Notes: generated by a model not told the origin, from the letters alone. Positions 25,916-34,424 are shown, counted from the first letter of the stretch. The stretch is 64,000 nt of DNA from Nonomuraea sp. SYSU D8015 (GCF_008065375.1 NZ_VJYI01000005.1:372001-436000), one strand, 5' to 3'. Numbers and translations: made by a program.

Positions 25916-27877
25916 ATGAGCAAACTTGACGTCAACCGGCTGCGGGAGCCGGCCGCCTGGATCATGCTCGTCACCGGGCTGGTGAACGTGCTGCTGGCGA
26001 TCGGCCACATCCTGATCGGCTCGTCGCCCAGCTCTTCCTTCATGGACCGCGCGCTGTCCAACTTCTCCAGTCTGACCAGCCCGGTCGTGACGGCGTTGCT
26101 CCTGGGGGCGGTGCTGCTGGTCACCAAGATCGGCGCGCCTTCGCCCAAGGCGAAGCCGATCGCGTACGGGGCGGCGGTCGGGCTGCTCCTGGGTGCGGTG
26201 TTCGGCATGCTGGCGCTGCTGCTCGGCCTCTTCGCCGGAGGCGGGGTGCGCGTGACCGTGGAGTTCGTGCTGCTGGGGGCGCCTGCGCTGGCGCTGATGG
26301 CCATCGCGCTCGTGTACCTGATCCCGCAGGTCATGCCGGAGCGTCCGGCGGCGCAGGTCTACCACCACCCCCAGTTCGGCCAGCAGCCGCCCTTCGCCGG
26401 CGGCCCGCAGGACCAGCCTCCCGCCCCCTATGGCCAGCAGCCCGCTCCCGGCTACGGTCAGCAGCCCCCCGCCGCCTATGGCCAGCAGCCGCCGATGGGC
26501 CACCCGTCGGGGCAGCAGCCCGCGTTCGGCCAGCAGGAGCAGCTCGCCGCCGGTTACGGCCAGCAGCCGCCGTCGGGGCAGCAGCCCGTCCCCGGCCAGC
26601 CGCCCGGCCCGGCGCCGCAGGAACAGCAGCCCGCCTTCGGGCAGCAGGAACAGCCGTCCCCCTACGGTCAGCAGCCCCCGTCCGGCCAGCAGCCCGGCTA
26701 CGGTCAACAGCCCCCATCGGGGCAGCAGCCTGGTTACGGTCAGCAGCCCCCATCGGGGCAGCAGCCGGGTTACGGTCAGCAGCCGCCGAGCTTCGGCGGC
26801 GGTGGCCAGGTCGAGCAGGGCGCGGCCTACGCGCCGTCTGCCGACCTCCACCAGCAGTTCGGCCAGCCGGAGCAGCCCAATGCCCAGCCCGGCTACGGCC
26901 AGCCGGAGCAGCCCGGCTACGGTCAGGGCCAGCCGCAGTCCCAGCAGCAGGAGCCCTACCAGCCGGTCATAGGGGCGCTTCCGCCCGCGCCGGCCGATCA
27001 GCAGGGCTTCGGTCAGGACTCCGGTTTCGGGCAGAGCCCGGCGTTCGGTCAGGATCCGGCATTCGGTTCGTCCCCCTACGCGCCCGCCGACACGGCGCCG
27101 AACCTCGACCGCCCCGCCCCGGACTACAACACCCCGGCGGCCCAGGAGTACAACACTCCGGCGCCGCAGGAGTACAACACCCCGCCCGCCGCCGAGTACC
27201 AGCCCGCCCCGTACGTCCCGGCGGACAGCCAGCCGAGCCTCTACGGCCACGCCAGCCCCAATCCGTACGCGCCCCCGCCCGCCCCCGCGGACCACCAGAA
27301 CCCGTACGCCCCGCCGGCGGACGCCTACCCCACCCCCGGCGGCGACCAGTCCTACCCGACGGGCGACACGTCCCCCAGCGTCCCGTACTACGGGCAGAGC
27401 GCCTTCGACCAGCCGCAGCAGGGCGGCACCCCGTTCACCGGCTATTCGGGCGCCGAGTTCGCCACCCCGCCCGCGCCCGCGTACCAGGAGCCCGACCCGC
27501 CCGTGGACCCGCGCTCCCAGCAGCTCATGGACGCCTACCAGCAGGCGGAGACGTACCAGCACGCGACGTCCGGCACCGCCCCCGACCTGCGCGTGCCGGA
27601 CTACAGCGGCCAGCCCAGGCCGTACGACGACCCGTTCGGCCACCCCCAGCACCCCCAGCAGCAGGGCGGGTACGAACCCCAGCAGGGCGCGTACGAGCCC
27701 CGCTCCTACCAGCCGACCCACCAGGCTTCCACCGGCTGGAACGACGGCCAGGGCGAGTCGACGGTGCGCCTCGACCCGTCCTCGATGCACGGGGACGCCC
27801 TCGGCGACCATCACCGCCCGGGAGACGCCCCCATCGACCCGACCGCCATATACACCCCCAACGAGCCACGCAGGTAA
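25916..27877 (+). CDS. Four-helix membrane protein with 480-residue Pro/Gln/Tyr-rich tail
   Basis: Function unknown. Residues 1-140 contain four hydrophobic helices with short loops, from WIMLVTGLVNVLLAIGHILI to the last at ALMAIALVYLIPQV. From about residue 150 to the end (653) the chain is low complexity: tandem YGQQPPSGQQPG-like units early, then AFGQDPAF and EYNTP units, ending in a more mixed segment. The tail is probably cytosolic and disordered. An AATGGGGG ribosome site precedes the ATG at 25916. It is divergent from fbiA and upstream of whiB. Comparable GYG/QQP-tailed membrane proteins occur in actinomycetes, but no role is assigned here. Confidence 0.8.
   Translation: MSKLDVNRLREPAAWIMLVTGLVNVLLAIGHILIGSSPSSSFMDRALSNFSSLTSPVVTALLLGAVLLVTKIGAPSPKAKPIAYGAAVGLLLGAVFGMLALLLGLFAGGGVRVTVEFVLLGAPALALMAIALVYLIPQVMPERPAAQVYHHPQFGQQPPFAGGPQDQPPAPYGQQPAPGYGQQPPAAYGQQPPMGHPSGQQPAFGQQEQLAAGYGQQPPSGQQPVPGQPPGPAPQEQQPAFGQQEQPSPYGQQPPSGQQPGYGQQPPSGQQPGYGQQPPSGQQPGYGQQPPSFGGGGQVEQGAAYAPSADLHQQFGQPEQPNAQPGYGQPEQPGYGQGQPQSQQQEPYQPVIGALPPAPADQQGFGQDSGFGQSPAFGQDPAFGSSPYAPADTAPNLDRPAPDYNTPAAQEYNTPAPQEYNTPPAAEYQPAPYVPADSQPSLYGHASPNPYAPPPAPADHQNPYAPPADAYPTPGGDQSYPTGDTSPSVPYYGQSAFDQPQQGGTPFTGYSGAEFATPPAPAYQEPDPPVDPRSQQLMDAYQQAETYQHATSGTAPDLRVPDYSGQPRPYDDPFGHPQHPQQQGGYEPQQGAYEPRSYQPTHQASTGWNDGQGESTVRLDPSSMHGDALGDHHRPGDAPIDPTAIYTPNEPRR
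26660..26790 (+). repeat. Tandem 36-bp units encoding GYGQQPPSGQQP
   Basis: Three to four near-identical 36-base copies (TACGGTCAGCAGCCCCCATC core) follow each other in frame. They are flanked on both sides by more degenerate YGQQ units. Confidence 0.75.
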
Positions 27878-27915
27878 CGGACCGGCAATGAACGACTAGA
27901 GAGAAGGTGGGTCAC

Positions 27916-27936
27916 GGGCGGGCGTCTATCCCGCCC
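27916..27936 (+). terminator. Hairpin after the Pro/Gln-rich membrane protein gene
   Basis: GGGCGGG and CCCGCCC form a perfect 7-bp stem around the loop CGTCTAT, 38 bases after the stop. There is no T-run. Confidence 0.4.
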
Positions 27937-28062
27937 TGGTACGGTTCGGACCGCTGACAGGTTGAACGAACCCGGTCGCAGCCGTTGCCGGCCGGGCGAG
28001 AACATCACATGCCAAGCACACCGGGGCGAGATCTGGTCTTTCCCCGGATACCCGCATGCCGC

Positions 28063-28092
28063 TTGACGTCAGCTACGGCACACGCGTGTAAT
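28063..28092 (+). promoter_or_regulatory. Candidate whiB promoter
   Basis: TTGACG (28063-28068) and TGTAAT (28087-28092) are separated by 18 bases, giving a start near 28099 and a leader of about 85 bases before the whiB GTG. Confidence 0.6.
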
Positions 28093-28106
28093 TACAACCA
28101 TGTTGT
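28087..28106. promoter_or_regulatory. Overlapping dyads at the whiB promoter (operator candidate)
   Basis: The perfect palindrome TGTAATTACA covers the -10. It overlaps ACAAC-CAT-GTTGT, a 5-bp inverted repeat at the predicted transcription start. The position suits repression; the binding protein is unknown. Confidence 0.45.
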
Positions 28107-28184
28107 TACGCCTTCCGGTGGGTGGGTAATAAGGAAGGCGTCCATGGGGGGCTCCATTGCGGGCGGGCGGCAGGGAGGTGTGCA

Positions 28185-28445
28185 GTGACCGATCCGGTCA
28201 TCGCACAGGATCAGCTTGACGCTGAAGAACTCGGCTGGCAGGAGCGCGCGCTGTGCGCGCAGACCGATCCGGAGGCGTTCTTCCCGGAGAAGGGCGGCTC
28301 CACCCGAGAGGCCAAGAAGGTCTGCCGATCGTGCGAGGTCCGTGCCGAGTGCCTCGAATACGCACTCGAGCACGATGAGCGGTTCGGCATCTGGGGTGGG
28401 CTGTCCGAGCGGGAACGCAGACGGATCAAGCGCCAGGCCGTTTAG
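28185..28445 (+). CDS. whiB: WhiB-family [4Fe-4S] transcription factor, WhiB/WhmD type
   Basis: An 86-residue Wbl protein controlling sporulation septation (Streptomyces) or division (mycobacterial WhmD/WhiB2), acting with a partner at sigma-A promoters. The four cluster cysteines are Cys24, Cys47, Cys50 and Cys56. The GIWGG turn is at 68-72 and is followed by the basic ERERRRIKR tail. The ALCAQTDPEAFFPEKGGSTREAKKVC stretch is nearly that of Streptomyces WhiB, supporting orthology over other Wbl classes. The GTG at 28185 has a GGGAGG ribosome site; the frame is open upstream to 28122. Neighbours (fbiAB, glycosyltransferases, manB) match the known whiB context. Confidence 0.96.
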   Translation: MTDPVIAQDQLDAEELGWQERALCAQTDPEAFFPEKGGSTREAKKVCRSCEVRAECLEYALEHDERFGIWGGLSERERRRIKRQAV

Positions 28446-28456
28446 CTATATGGGCG

Positions 28457-28490
28457 AAAGGGTCACGCGGGCCGCCGTGTGACCCTTTTT
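28457..28490 (+). terminator. Rho-independent terminator of whiB
   Basis: AAAGGGTCAC pairs perfectly with GTGACCCTTT (28479-28488) across a 12-base GC-rich loop, and the T-run continues to 28490. It lies 11 bases after the whiB stop. Confidence 0.9.
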
Positions 28491-28557
28491 CGCATCTCAT
28501 GACCCCCTTGTACATGTATGGTGGGCGCGCCTGATCATCCCCCCAGGAGCACCCACC

Positions 28558-31356
28558 ATGTCCAGGCCCTACGTCACCGTGATCGTCGTCGCTCATGACG
28601 GCGCGCGCTGGCTCGGGGAGACGCTGCGGGCGCTGGTGAACCAGAGCCGCAGGCCCGACCGCGTGGTCGGCGTCGACAACGGCAGCAGGGACGGCTCGGC
28701 CGGCCTGCTCACCCAGACGCTCGGCGCCGCCAATGTGATCTCCATGCCCCGCTCGACCGCCTTCGCCGAGTCCGTCGCCGAGGCGCTCGAGAAGCTGCCC
28801 TCGTACGGGAGCGACGAGTGGATCTGGCTGCTCCACGACGACTGCGCCCCCGAAAGACGCGCGCTGGAGTTCCTGCTCACCGCGGCCGAGTACGACCCCA
28901 AGGCGGCCGTGCTCGGTCCCAAACTGCGTGACTGGCTCGACCGCCGGCGCCTGCTCGAGCTCGGCGTGACCGTGGGCCGCACCGGGCGCAGGGACACCGG
29001 GCTGGAGCCGCGCGAGTTCGACCAGGGGCAGCACGACGGCACACGCGAGGTGCTGTCGGTGTCCACGGCAGGGATGCTGATCCGCCGCGACGTGTGGGAG
29101 AAGGTCGGCGGGCTCGACCCGTTCTTCCCGCTGTTCCGCGACGATCTCGACCTGTGCTGGCGGGTACGCAACGCCGGTCACAAGGTGCTGGCCGTGACCG
29201 ACGCGGTGGCCTGGCACGCCGAGGCGGCCGCGCGCCGGCGGCGGCGCATCACGGTCAGCGGCGACCACCCGCGCAGGCTCGACCGGCGGAACGCGATCTT
29301 CGTGGTCATGGTGAACCTGCCGTTCCGCGCGATGGTGTGGGCGCTGCTGCGGAACGTCCTCGGCTCGGCCGTCCGCACGCTGCTGTTCGTCGTCGGCAAG
29401 CAGCCGGCGAACGCGCTGGACGAGATGGTGGCCATGGGCTCGATCCTGGTGCATCCGTTCCGGCTGCTCCGGGCGCGCCGCGCGCGCCGTTATGGCCGCA
29501 AGAAGGGATATATCCGCATAAAGCGGTTGTTGACCCCTCCTGGCGCGGCCTACCGGCGGCTGATCGACATGGTGCAGAGCTTCCTCGCCGGCGACGCCCC
29601 CGTCGACTCGGCCGGCCGGCACCACCACCACGCGGCCGCCGACGAGGACGAGGAGATCCCGGGCCCGCCGGACACCGGCGCGGTCAAGCGCTTCCTCACC
29701 CGCCCCGGCGTCGTCCTCATGCTCGCGCTGACCGCGATCTCGCTCGCCGCCGAGCGGTCGCTGCTCTTCGGCGAACGGCTCGGCGGGGGCGCGCTGGTCC
29801 CGGTGATCGGCGGCGCCGGCGACCTCTGGGCCTTCTACACCGAGGGCTTCCACGACATCGGGCTCGGCTCGGGCGAATGGGCGCCCCCGTACGTGGGCGT
29901 CATGGCCGTGCTGTCCACGCTCGCGTTCGGCAAGACCTGGCTGGCCGTCTCGGTGCTGCTGCTCGGCTCGGTGCCGCTGGCGGGCGCCACCGCGTACCTG
30001 GCCACCCGGCACCTCGTCCCGGCCGTGCCCGCGCGGGCGTGGGCCGCGGGGACGTACGCGCTGCTGCCCGTCGCGACCGGCGCCGTCGCGGCCGGGCGGC
30101 TGGGCACGGCCGTGGTGTTCGTGCTGGTGCCGGTCTACGCCTCGCTCGGCGCGACCCTGCTGTCCCCCGAACGCCGCCGCGCCCGCCGCGCCGCCTGGGC
30201 GCTCGGGCTGCTGCTGGCGGTGGGGACGGCGTTCGTGCCGCTGGTGTACCCGATGGTCGCGGTGCTCGGGGTGTCGGCCGCGGTCGCGTTCCGCAGGGCG
30301 GCGACGTCCATGGCCATCGCGCTCCTCGTACCGGTGGCCCTGCTGTTCCCGTGGCTGGCCGGGCTGGTGACGGACCCGGGGAGGATCCTCCTGGAGGCGG
30401 GGCTTCACGATCCCGCACTGGTGGACGCCGCGCTGGGGCCCGAGTCGCTGCTGGCGCTCAGCCCCGGAGGGCCCGGGCTGCCGCCGTTCTGGGTGACCGC
30501 GGGCCTGGTGGCGGTGGCGCTGGCCGCGCTCCTCATGCGCCGCCAGCGTGTGATCGTCGCCATCGGCTGGGGCGTCGCCCTGTACGGGGTGCTGGTCGCG
30601 ATCCTGGTCAGCCGGATCACGGTCGCGGGCGCGCCCGCCTGGCCGGGGGTTCCGCTGGCGTTCGCGGGCGCCGGGCTGGTGATCCTCGTGTGCCTGACCG
30701 CCCACCGCCTGACCGGGCTGCGCGCCCGTGGCGGGCTCCGGCGGCTGGGGGCCTCGGCGGTGGTGGCGGTGGCGTTCAGCACGCCCCTGCTGGCCGCCGG
30801 CTACTGGGTGGTCACGGGTGTACGGGGGCCGCTGGCCGGCGACGCGCCCGACGTGTTGCCGGCACTGGCGGCCGCGCATACCGTCAACGGCGAGCGGACC
30901 CTGGTGATCAAGGGCTCCTCCTTCACCGTGCTGCACGGGCGCGGCCCTCTCCTCGGCGAAGCGGAGTTGCCCGTCGCGTCCGAGGCCCGCACCCGGGTCG
31001 CCACGGCGGCGCAGGGGCTTGTCGGCGGGCGTGGCGGGGACGCGGCCACGCTCGCGGTGAACGGCATCGCGATGGTCGCGGTGGCGCCCCCGGTCGCGCC
31101 GCAGCTGGCCAGGACGCTCGACTCGCAGCCGTCGCTGCAGCGCATGAGCCTGTCGGCGGCCGGCGGCCTGTGGCGCCTGGCCGAACCGGTCACCCGCGTG
31201 CCCACCCAGCCGGAGAGCGCGCTCCACCGGCCGTGGTTGTGGGCGCAGGGGTTGATGGTGCTGGTGGTCGGCGTGCTGGCCGCGCCGGGACGGCGTGAGA
31301 GCACGCAGGAGGCCGCGGAGCCCTCGCACTCGGCCGCGATGGCGGTGGCGTCGTGA
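28558..31356 (+). CDS. GT2 glycosyltransferase fused to a large polytopic membrane domain
   Basis: A 932-residue protein. Residues 1-260 form a GT2 domain: VTVIVVAHDGARWLGETLRAL, VDNGSRDGS, WLLHDDCAP (an HDD variant of DxD), and the catalytic FRDDLDLCWRV. After a helix pair near 265-290 and a charged His-rich linker (RHHHHAAADEDEE), residues 380-780 contain about ten membrane helices. An extracytoplasmic domain and one last helix follow near 905. The combination suggests synthesis of a lipid-linked glycan, perhaps with export; the substrate is unknown. The stop overlaps the next start by 4 bases. This GT2-membrane fusion with a DUF5719 partner is a conserved pair beside whiB in actinomycetes, from memory. 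Confidence 0.9.
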   Translation: MSRPYVTVIVVAHDGARWLGETLRALVNQSRRPDRVVGVDNGSRDGSAGLLTQTLGAANVISMPRSTAFAESVAEALEKLPSYGSDEWIWLLHDDCAPERRALEFLLTAAEYDPKAAVLGPKLRDWLDRRRLLELGVTVGRTGRRDTGLEPREFDQGQHDGTREVLSVSTAGMLIRRDVWEKVGGLDPFFPLFRDDLDLCWRVRNAGHKVLAVTDAVAWHAEAAARRRRRITVSGDHPRRLDRRNAIFVVMVNLPFRAMVWALLRNVLGSAVRTLLFVVGKQPANALDEMVAMGSILVHPFRLLRARRARRYGRKKGYIRIKRLLTPPGAAYRRLIDMVQSFLAGDAPVDSAGRHHHHAAADEDEEIPGPPDTGAVKRFLTRPGVVLMLALTAISLAAERSLLFGERLGGGALVPVIGGAGDLWAFYTEGFHDIGLGSGEWAPPYVGVMAVLSTLAFGKTWLAVSVLLLGSVPLAGATAYLATRHLVPAVPARAWAAGTYALLPVATGAVAAGRLGTAVVFVLVPVYASLGATLLSPERRRARRAAWALGLLLAVGTAFVPLVYPMVAVLGVSAAVAFRRAATSMAIALLVPVALLFPWLAGLVTDPGRILLEAGLHDPALVDAALGPESLLALSPGGPGLPPFWVTAGLVAVALAALLMRRQRVIVAIGWGVALYGVLVAILVSRITVAGAPAWPGVPLAFAGAGLVILVCLTAHRLTGLRARGGLRRLGASAVVAVAFSTPLLAAGYWVVTGVRGPLAGDAPDVLPALAAAHTVNGERTLVIKGSSFTVLHGRGPLLGEAELPVASEARTRVATAAQGLVGGRGGDAATLAVNGIAMVAVAPPVAPQLARTLDSQPSLQRMSLSAAGGLWRLAEPVTRVPTQPESALHRPWLWAQGLMVLVVGVLAAPGRRESTQEAAEPSHSAAMAVAS

Positions 31357-32660
31357 AGTCGTTCGTGGAGAACAGGTTCGGCCTGCTCGCGCTGGTGATC
31401 GTGGCCCTGGCGGCCATGTACGGCGTCGCGTACGTCACCAGACCCGCCCCCGTCGCGCCGCCCGCCTCCGTACCCCGGAAGGTGGCGGTCGAGTCGGTCA
31501 CGGCCGTATGCCCCGGGACGGAGGGGGAGAAGGTCGGCGTGTACGCGTCCGGCAGCCTGTCCCACGAGACGATGGAGAAAGGCGACCCGTACGTCACGAA
31601 CGGCCCCGCCGCCCTGGAGGCCGGCTACACCACCCGCGCCACGCGCGGCGACGGCCGCGGCCTGTCCGGCGTCCGCTGCACCGAACCAGCCCCCACGACC
31701 TGGCTGATCGGCCCCGGACCGGCCAACGCCGCCGTGACTCTGCACCTCACGAACGCCGACAAGGCCCCGGCGCTGGCCGACGTCCAGGTCCACGCCGCCG
31801 AGGGCCCCGTCTCCGGCGACAAGGGCGTCGGCCTGGACATCGCGCCCGGCCAGCACCGCGAGATCGACCTCAAGACCCTCGCCCCCTCGGCCGACATCAT
31901 GGCCGTGAGCGTCACGACCGTCTTCGGCCGCGTCGCCGTGGCCGCCCGCACCACGCTGGACACCGGGGGCGTCGACTGGCTCCCGGCCGCCGCCCCGCCT
32001 GCCACGCGCGTCGTCGTACCCGGCATCCCCGGCGGTGGCGGCCGCCGCGAGCTGCTCGTCGCCGCCCCCGGCACGACCGACGCGCTGGTGCGGGTGAAGG
32101 CGGTGAGCAAGGACGCCGAGTACGCCATGCGCGGCCGCGAGACGATCGACGTGCCGGCCGGGAGCGTCGTCTCGGTGGACGTGACCACCGGCCTGTCCGG
32201 CTCCTCCGCCGCCCTCGTTTTCACCTCGGAGACCCCGATCGTGGCCGGCGCCGTCATGACCGGCACCGGCCGGCGCCAGGACGTCGCCTTCACCGCCGGC
32301 ACCCCCTCCCTGGACCTGGGCAGCGCGGTGGCCCGCAACGGCGCCGGCTCCCGGCTGATCCTCACGGCCCTCGGCGGGGACGGCGGCAAGGTGCGGGTGC
32401 AGGTGGTGCCCGGAGGGAGACCTCCGGAACCGCCGTTCGACGTGGACGTGGCGGCGGGCCGGACGCGGGAGGTGCCCCTGAAGGCGAAGGGCGATTTCGC
32501 GATCGTCGTCACGCCTGTGTCCGGGGAGGTCTATGGAGGACGGGTGGTGGAGGAACGCGACAAGAACGGCCGGCTCCTCACGGTCCAACCCCTGGCCCCG
32601 GGCCGCATATGGACCCTGCTCCCACCGCTCACGGACACCCCGCGGGTCGTCCTGCCCTAG
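31353..32660 (+). CDS. DUF5719 family secreted/anchored protein
   Basis: A 435-residue protein with one N-terminal membrane helix (LLALVIVALAAMYGVAYV, about residues 10-27) and a long extracytoplasmic beta-rich body with no catalytic motif I can name. It contains two cysteines and ends at RVVLP. The GTG start overlaps the stop of the GT2-membrane fusion (GTGA), so the two are translated together and probably form one envelope complex. The family name rests on length, topology and this fixed partnership; the biochemical role is unknown. Confidence 0.8.
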   Translation: MKSFVENRFGLLALVIVALAAMYGVAYVTRPAPVAPPASVPRKVAVESVTAVCPGTEGEKVGVYASGSLSHETMEKGDPYVTNGPAALEAGYTTRATRGDGRGLSGVRCTEPAPTTWLIGPGPANAAVTLHLTNADKAPALADVQVHAAEGPVSGDKGVGLDIAPGQHREIDLKTLAPSADIMAVSVTTVFGRVAVAARTTLDTGGVDWLPAAAPPATRVVVPGIPGGGGRRELLVAAPGTTDALVRVKAVSKDAEYAMRGRETIDVPAGSVVSVDVTTGLSGSSAALVFTSETPIVAGAVMTGTGRRQDVAFTAGTPSLDLGSAVARNGAGSRLILTALGGDGGKVRVQVVPGGRPPEPPFDVDVAAGRTREVPLKAKGDFAIVVTPVSGEVYGGRVVEERDKNGRLLTVQPLAPGRIWTLLPPLTDTPRVVLP

Positions 32661-32942
32661 GAGCTGGGGTAGGCCCTGGGGAACTGCATGGTCCTCGCCT
32701 CAGGGTCGCGCTAGGTGCGGTTGGAAGCTCGGGCAGCGCCCTGTGGGGCAAGCCCCCGGGCGAGGGGCCTTCCGGACCCCTCGCGCTCCCCGGCGTGGGC
32801 CATGATGTCAATCGATGAATCGATACCGGCGCGGGATCGCCCCGCCACTATGCCGTGGGATGTTCACTGTGCCATCGGGCGTGCGGACGCCTGTTCGCTC
32901 CGGTGATAGGGGAGGCCAAGGAGGTGAGCGGCCCAGGCTGCG
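32661..32942. other. Convergent intergenic region
   Basis: This 282-base gap between convergent genes holds the hairpin at 32760-32784 and nothing else recognisable. Confidence 0.6.
32760..32784. terminator. Perfect hairpin between convergent genes
   Basis: GCGAGGGG pairs with CCCCTCGC around a 9-base loop (CCTTCCGGA). There is no T-run, as is common in high-GC actinomycetes. Confidence 0.5.
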
Positions 32943-33221
32943 TTATGCGATCCGTTCGTGCAGATGAACAGTGACGCTGTCCCCCGCCTCTTTCCTGAGG
33001 AGCTTCCGGGTGGCCGCCTTCACGGGCAGCATGTGCGTGCCGTCGCCGAGGGCCATGAAGGAGCTCTGGAAGGGGTGACCGTCGATGGTTCCCCTGATCT
33101 TGACCAGTCCCCGGGTCCCGAAGAATTCTGCCGAGCCGGGCATCACCACGTACGTCCAGGCGCCCTTGCCCTCGCCCGTCCGCAACGTCGCGACGAACTC
33201 TTTTCCCAGCTTGTTCGTCAT
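32943..33221 (-). CDS. DUF1905 domain protein
   Basis: A 92-residue protein matching the DUF1905 beta-barrel pattern: a FVATLRTGEGKGAWTYVVMP start, RGLVKIRGTIDGHPFQSSFM and GTHMLPVKAATRKLLRKEAGD, with a final VTVHLHE strand. The molecular role is unknown. It follows the VOC gene by 19 bases on the same strand, so they form a two-gene unit, which appears to have entered the otherwise conserved whiB-manB block. Confidence 0.88.
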   Translation of the reverse strand: MTNKLGKEFVATLRTGEGKGAWTYVVMPGSAEFFGTRGLVKIRGTIDGHPFQSSFMALGDGTHMLPVKAATRKLLRKEAGDSVTVHLHERIA

Positions 33222-33240
33222 CGCAAGATCTCCTCCCCAG

Positions 33241-33624
33241 CTATTCGACGATCTCGAGTCCGTTGCCGTCCGGATCGCGGAGGGCGAACATCGGCGGGAC
33301 GCCTTCCCACTGCAGGAGCTCGCCCACGTCCACCCCGCGCTGTACCAGTTCCTTGTGCAGGGACGCGGCGTCCGCCGTGGTCAGACGGATGCCCGTCTCG
33401 ACGCCGGTCGACGCCGTCGAGGAGGCGGGGACGAGTGCGATGGAGGTTGCCGATCCCGGAGGAGCCGCCTCGATCCACCGCCCGCCGAGCTGCTCGACCG
33501 GGGCGTCCATGCGCTTCTCCAACCCAAGGGCGTTCACGTAGAAGTCGACGGCGCGGTCCTGGTCGGTGACGGGGACGCCGACGGTTCTGATGCCGGTGAT
33601 CGCGGTGCTGACTCGCTCGCCCAT
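33241..33624 (-). CDS. VOC (glyoxalase/bleomycin-resistance) family protein
   Basis: A 127-residue VOC protein with two beta-alpha-beta-beta-beta repeats. The first is GIRTVGVPVTDQDRAVDFYVNALGLE; the second ends MFALRDPDGNGLEIVE. The glutamate of GLEIVE is a usual metal ligand. The substrate cannot be told. The start at 33624 has an AGGAGG ribosome site 7 bases upstream; the frame is open to 33681 but without such a site. It is upstream of the DUF1905 gene. Confidence 0.88.
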   Translation of the reverse strand: MGERVSTAITGIRTVGVPVTDQDRAVDFYVNALGLEKRMDAPVEQLGGRWIEAAPPGSATSIALVPASSTASTGVETGIRLTTADAASLHKELVQRGVDVGELLQWEGVPPMFALRDPDGNGLEIVE

Positions 33625-33976
33625 TTCAGGCCTCCTGTTGTGCGCTTCAGCATGTGGACTCGCGAACGCCGCGAAACTCATCGCTGCCGGGCATATCGTC
33701 TCGCTGAGGGCTGAAGCTCAGGGCTTCGGGACATCCCCAGACGCACGCAACGATGGAGTTTGATTAACTTAGCCGCTCTAGGACCCAATTGAACTAATCA
33801 ACTCCAGGCGTGCGGAGACGTTGGGCCTTGCCAGAGGATGGGACTTGAGCGTTACAAGATCTCTGATGGTGTTGGCGCTGCTGATCTAGGCTCGTGGATT
33901 CCATTCATGGTGACAGATTGATCGTTGCATACTCAGCCCAGGGTCGGGAGCGCGAGGGCGGCTGCTGGGAAGGTGG
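33625..33976. other. Intergenic region with lower GC and an imperfect inverted repeat
   Basis: This 352-base gap is visibly less GC-rich than its surroundings. It holds an inverted repeat at 33754-33806. No gene, tRNA or insertion sequence was recognised. Confidence 0.6.
33754..33806. repeat. Imperfect inverted repeat in an AT-richer gap
   Basis: TGGAGTTTGATTA (33754-33766) and TAATCAACTCCA (33795-33806) are complementary apart from one extra T, separated by 28 bases. Confidence 0.6.
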
Positions 33977-34417
33977 TCAGCGGCGGTCGTCGTAGCCGGG
34001 ATCGACGGTCTCAGGGGAGAGGCCGAGGAGCGTGGCGACCTGTTCCACCACCGTGTCGTGGACCATCGCGCCCAGCGTGTCGCGGTCTCTGGCACGGGCC
34101 TCCAGCGGGCGCCGGTAGACCACCACCGACGCCGGGCTCTGGCCGCTGGCGGCGTCCGCGCGGCCGAACGGGATCGGGTCGGAGCCCAGGCTCGGTCCGT
34201 CGCCCAGCTCGCTCAGCGGCGGCACCTCCTCCACCGCGAACTCCACGGCCGACAGCTGGCGTTCCCAGCGGGGGCGGAGGCGGTCGACGGCGTCGAGGAC
34301 GAGGTCGTCGAAGCGTTCGCTGCGGGACTTGGCCATGGGGACGTGGGAGGGGGCGAGCGGGCCGCGGAGGCCGCGACCGTGGCGATCGCGCCGTCTCGGA
34401 CCGCGCTTCGGAGTCAC
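33977..34417 (-). CDS. Metallopeptidase-family (minimal zincin-like) protein, atypical site
   Basis: A 146-residue protein of the actinobacterial 'metallopeptidase family' found between the DUF5719 gene and DUF3499. The basic N-terminus reads RRRDRHGRGLRGPL, then FDDLVLDAVDRL and VVVYRRPLEARARD. The segment where zincins have HExxH reads HDTVVEQVATLLG: the second histidine is missing and Asp replaces Glu, so peptidase activity is doubtful. Start GTG 34417 is preferred because a TAGACT box lies 7 bases upstream; ATG 34336 would remove the conserved basic N-terminus. Confidence 0.82.
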   Translation of the reverse strand: MTPKRGPRRRDRHGRGLRGPLAPSHVPMAKSRSERFDDLVLDAVDRLRPRWERQLSAVEFAVEEVPPLSELGDGPSLGSDPIPFGRADAASGQSPASVVVYRRPLEARARDRDTLGAMVHDTVVEQVATLLGLSPETVDPGYDDRR

Positions 34418-34424
34418 AGGGGCA

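Larger units (their letters stand above)
27878..28184. other. whiB upstream region
   Basis: This 307-base region carries the hairpin at 27916-27936 and the promoter and dyad at 28063-28106. The remaining sequence shows no open frame with a credible start. Confidence 0.6.

Noticed and set aside
25787..27814. Long minus-strand frame antisense to the Pro/Gln-rich membrane protein gene
   Set aside because: Its Leu/Arg-repeat translation is a mirror of the plus-strand repeats; the plus strand has a ribosome site and ordered membrane helices.
28426..31329. Open minus-strand frame of 967 codons antisense to the GT2-membrane gene
   Set aside because: The translation is Arg/His/Gly/Gln-rich with no domain, as expected of the complement of a high-GC gene; the plus-strand frame has clear GT2 motifs and a start context.
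33625..33976. tRNA or insertion sequence in the AT-richer gap
   Set aside because: No cloverleaf, CCA end, or transposase fragment could be recognised; only an imperfect inverted repeat is present.
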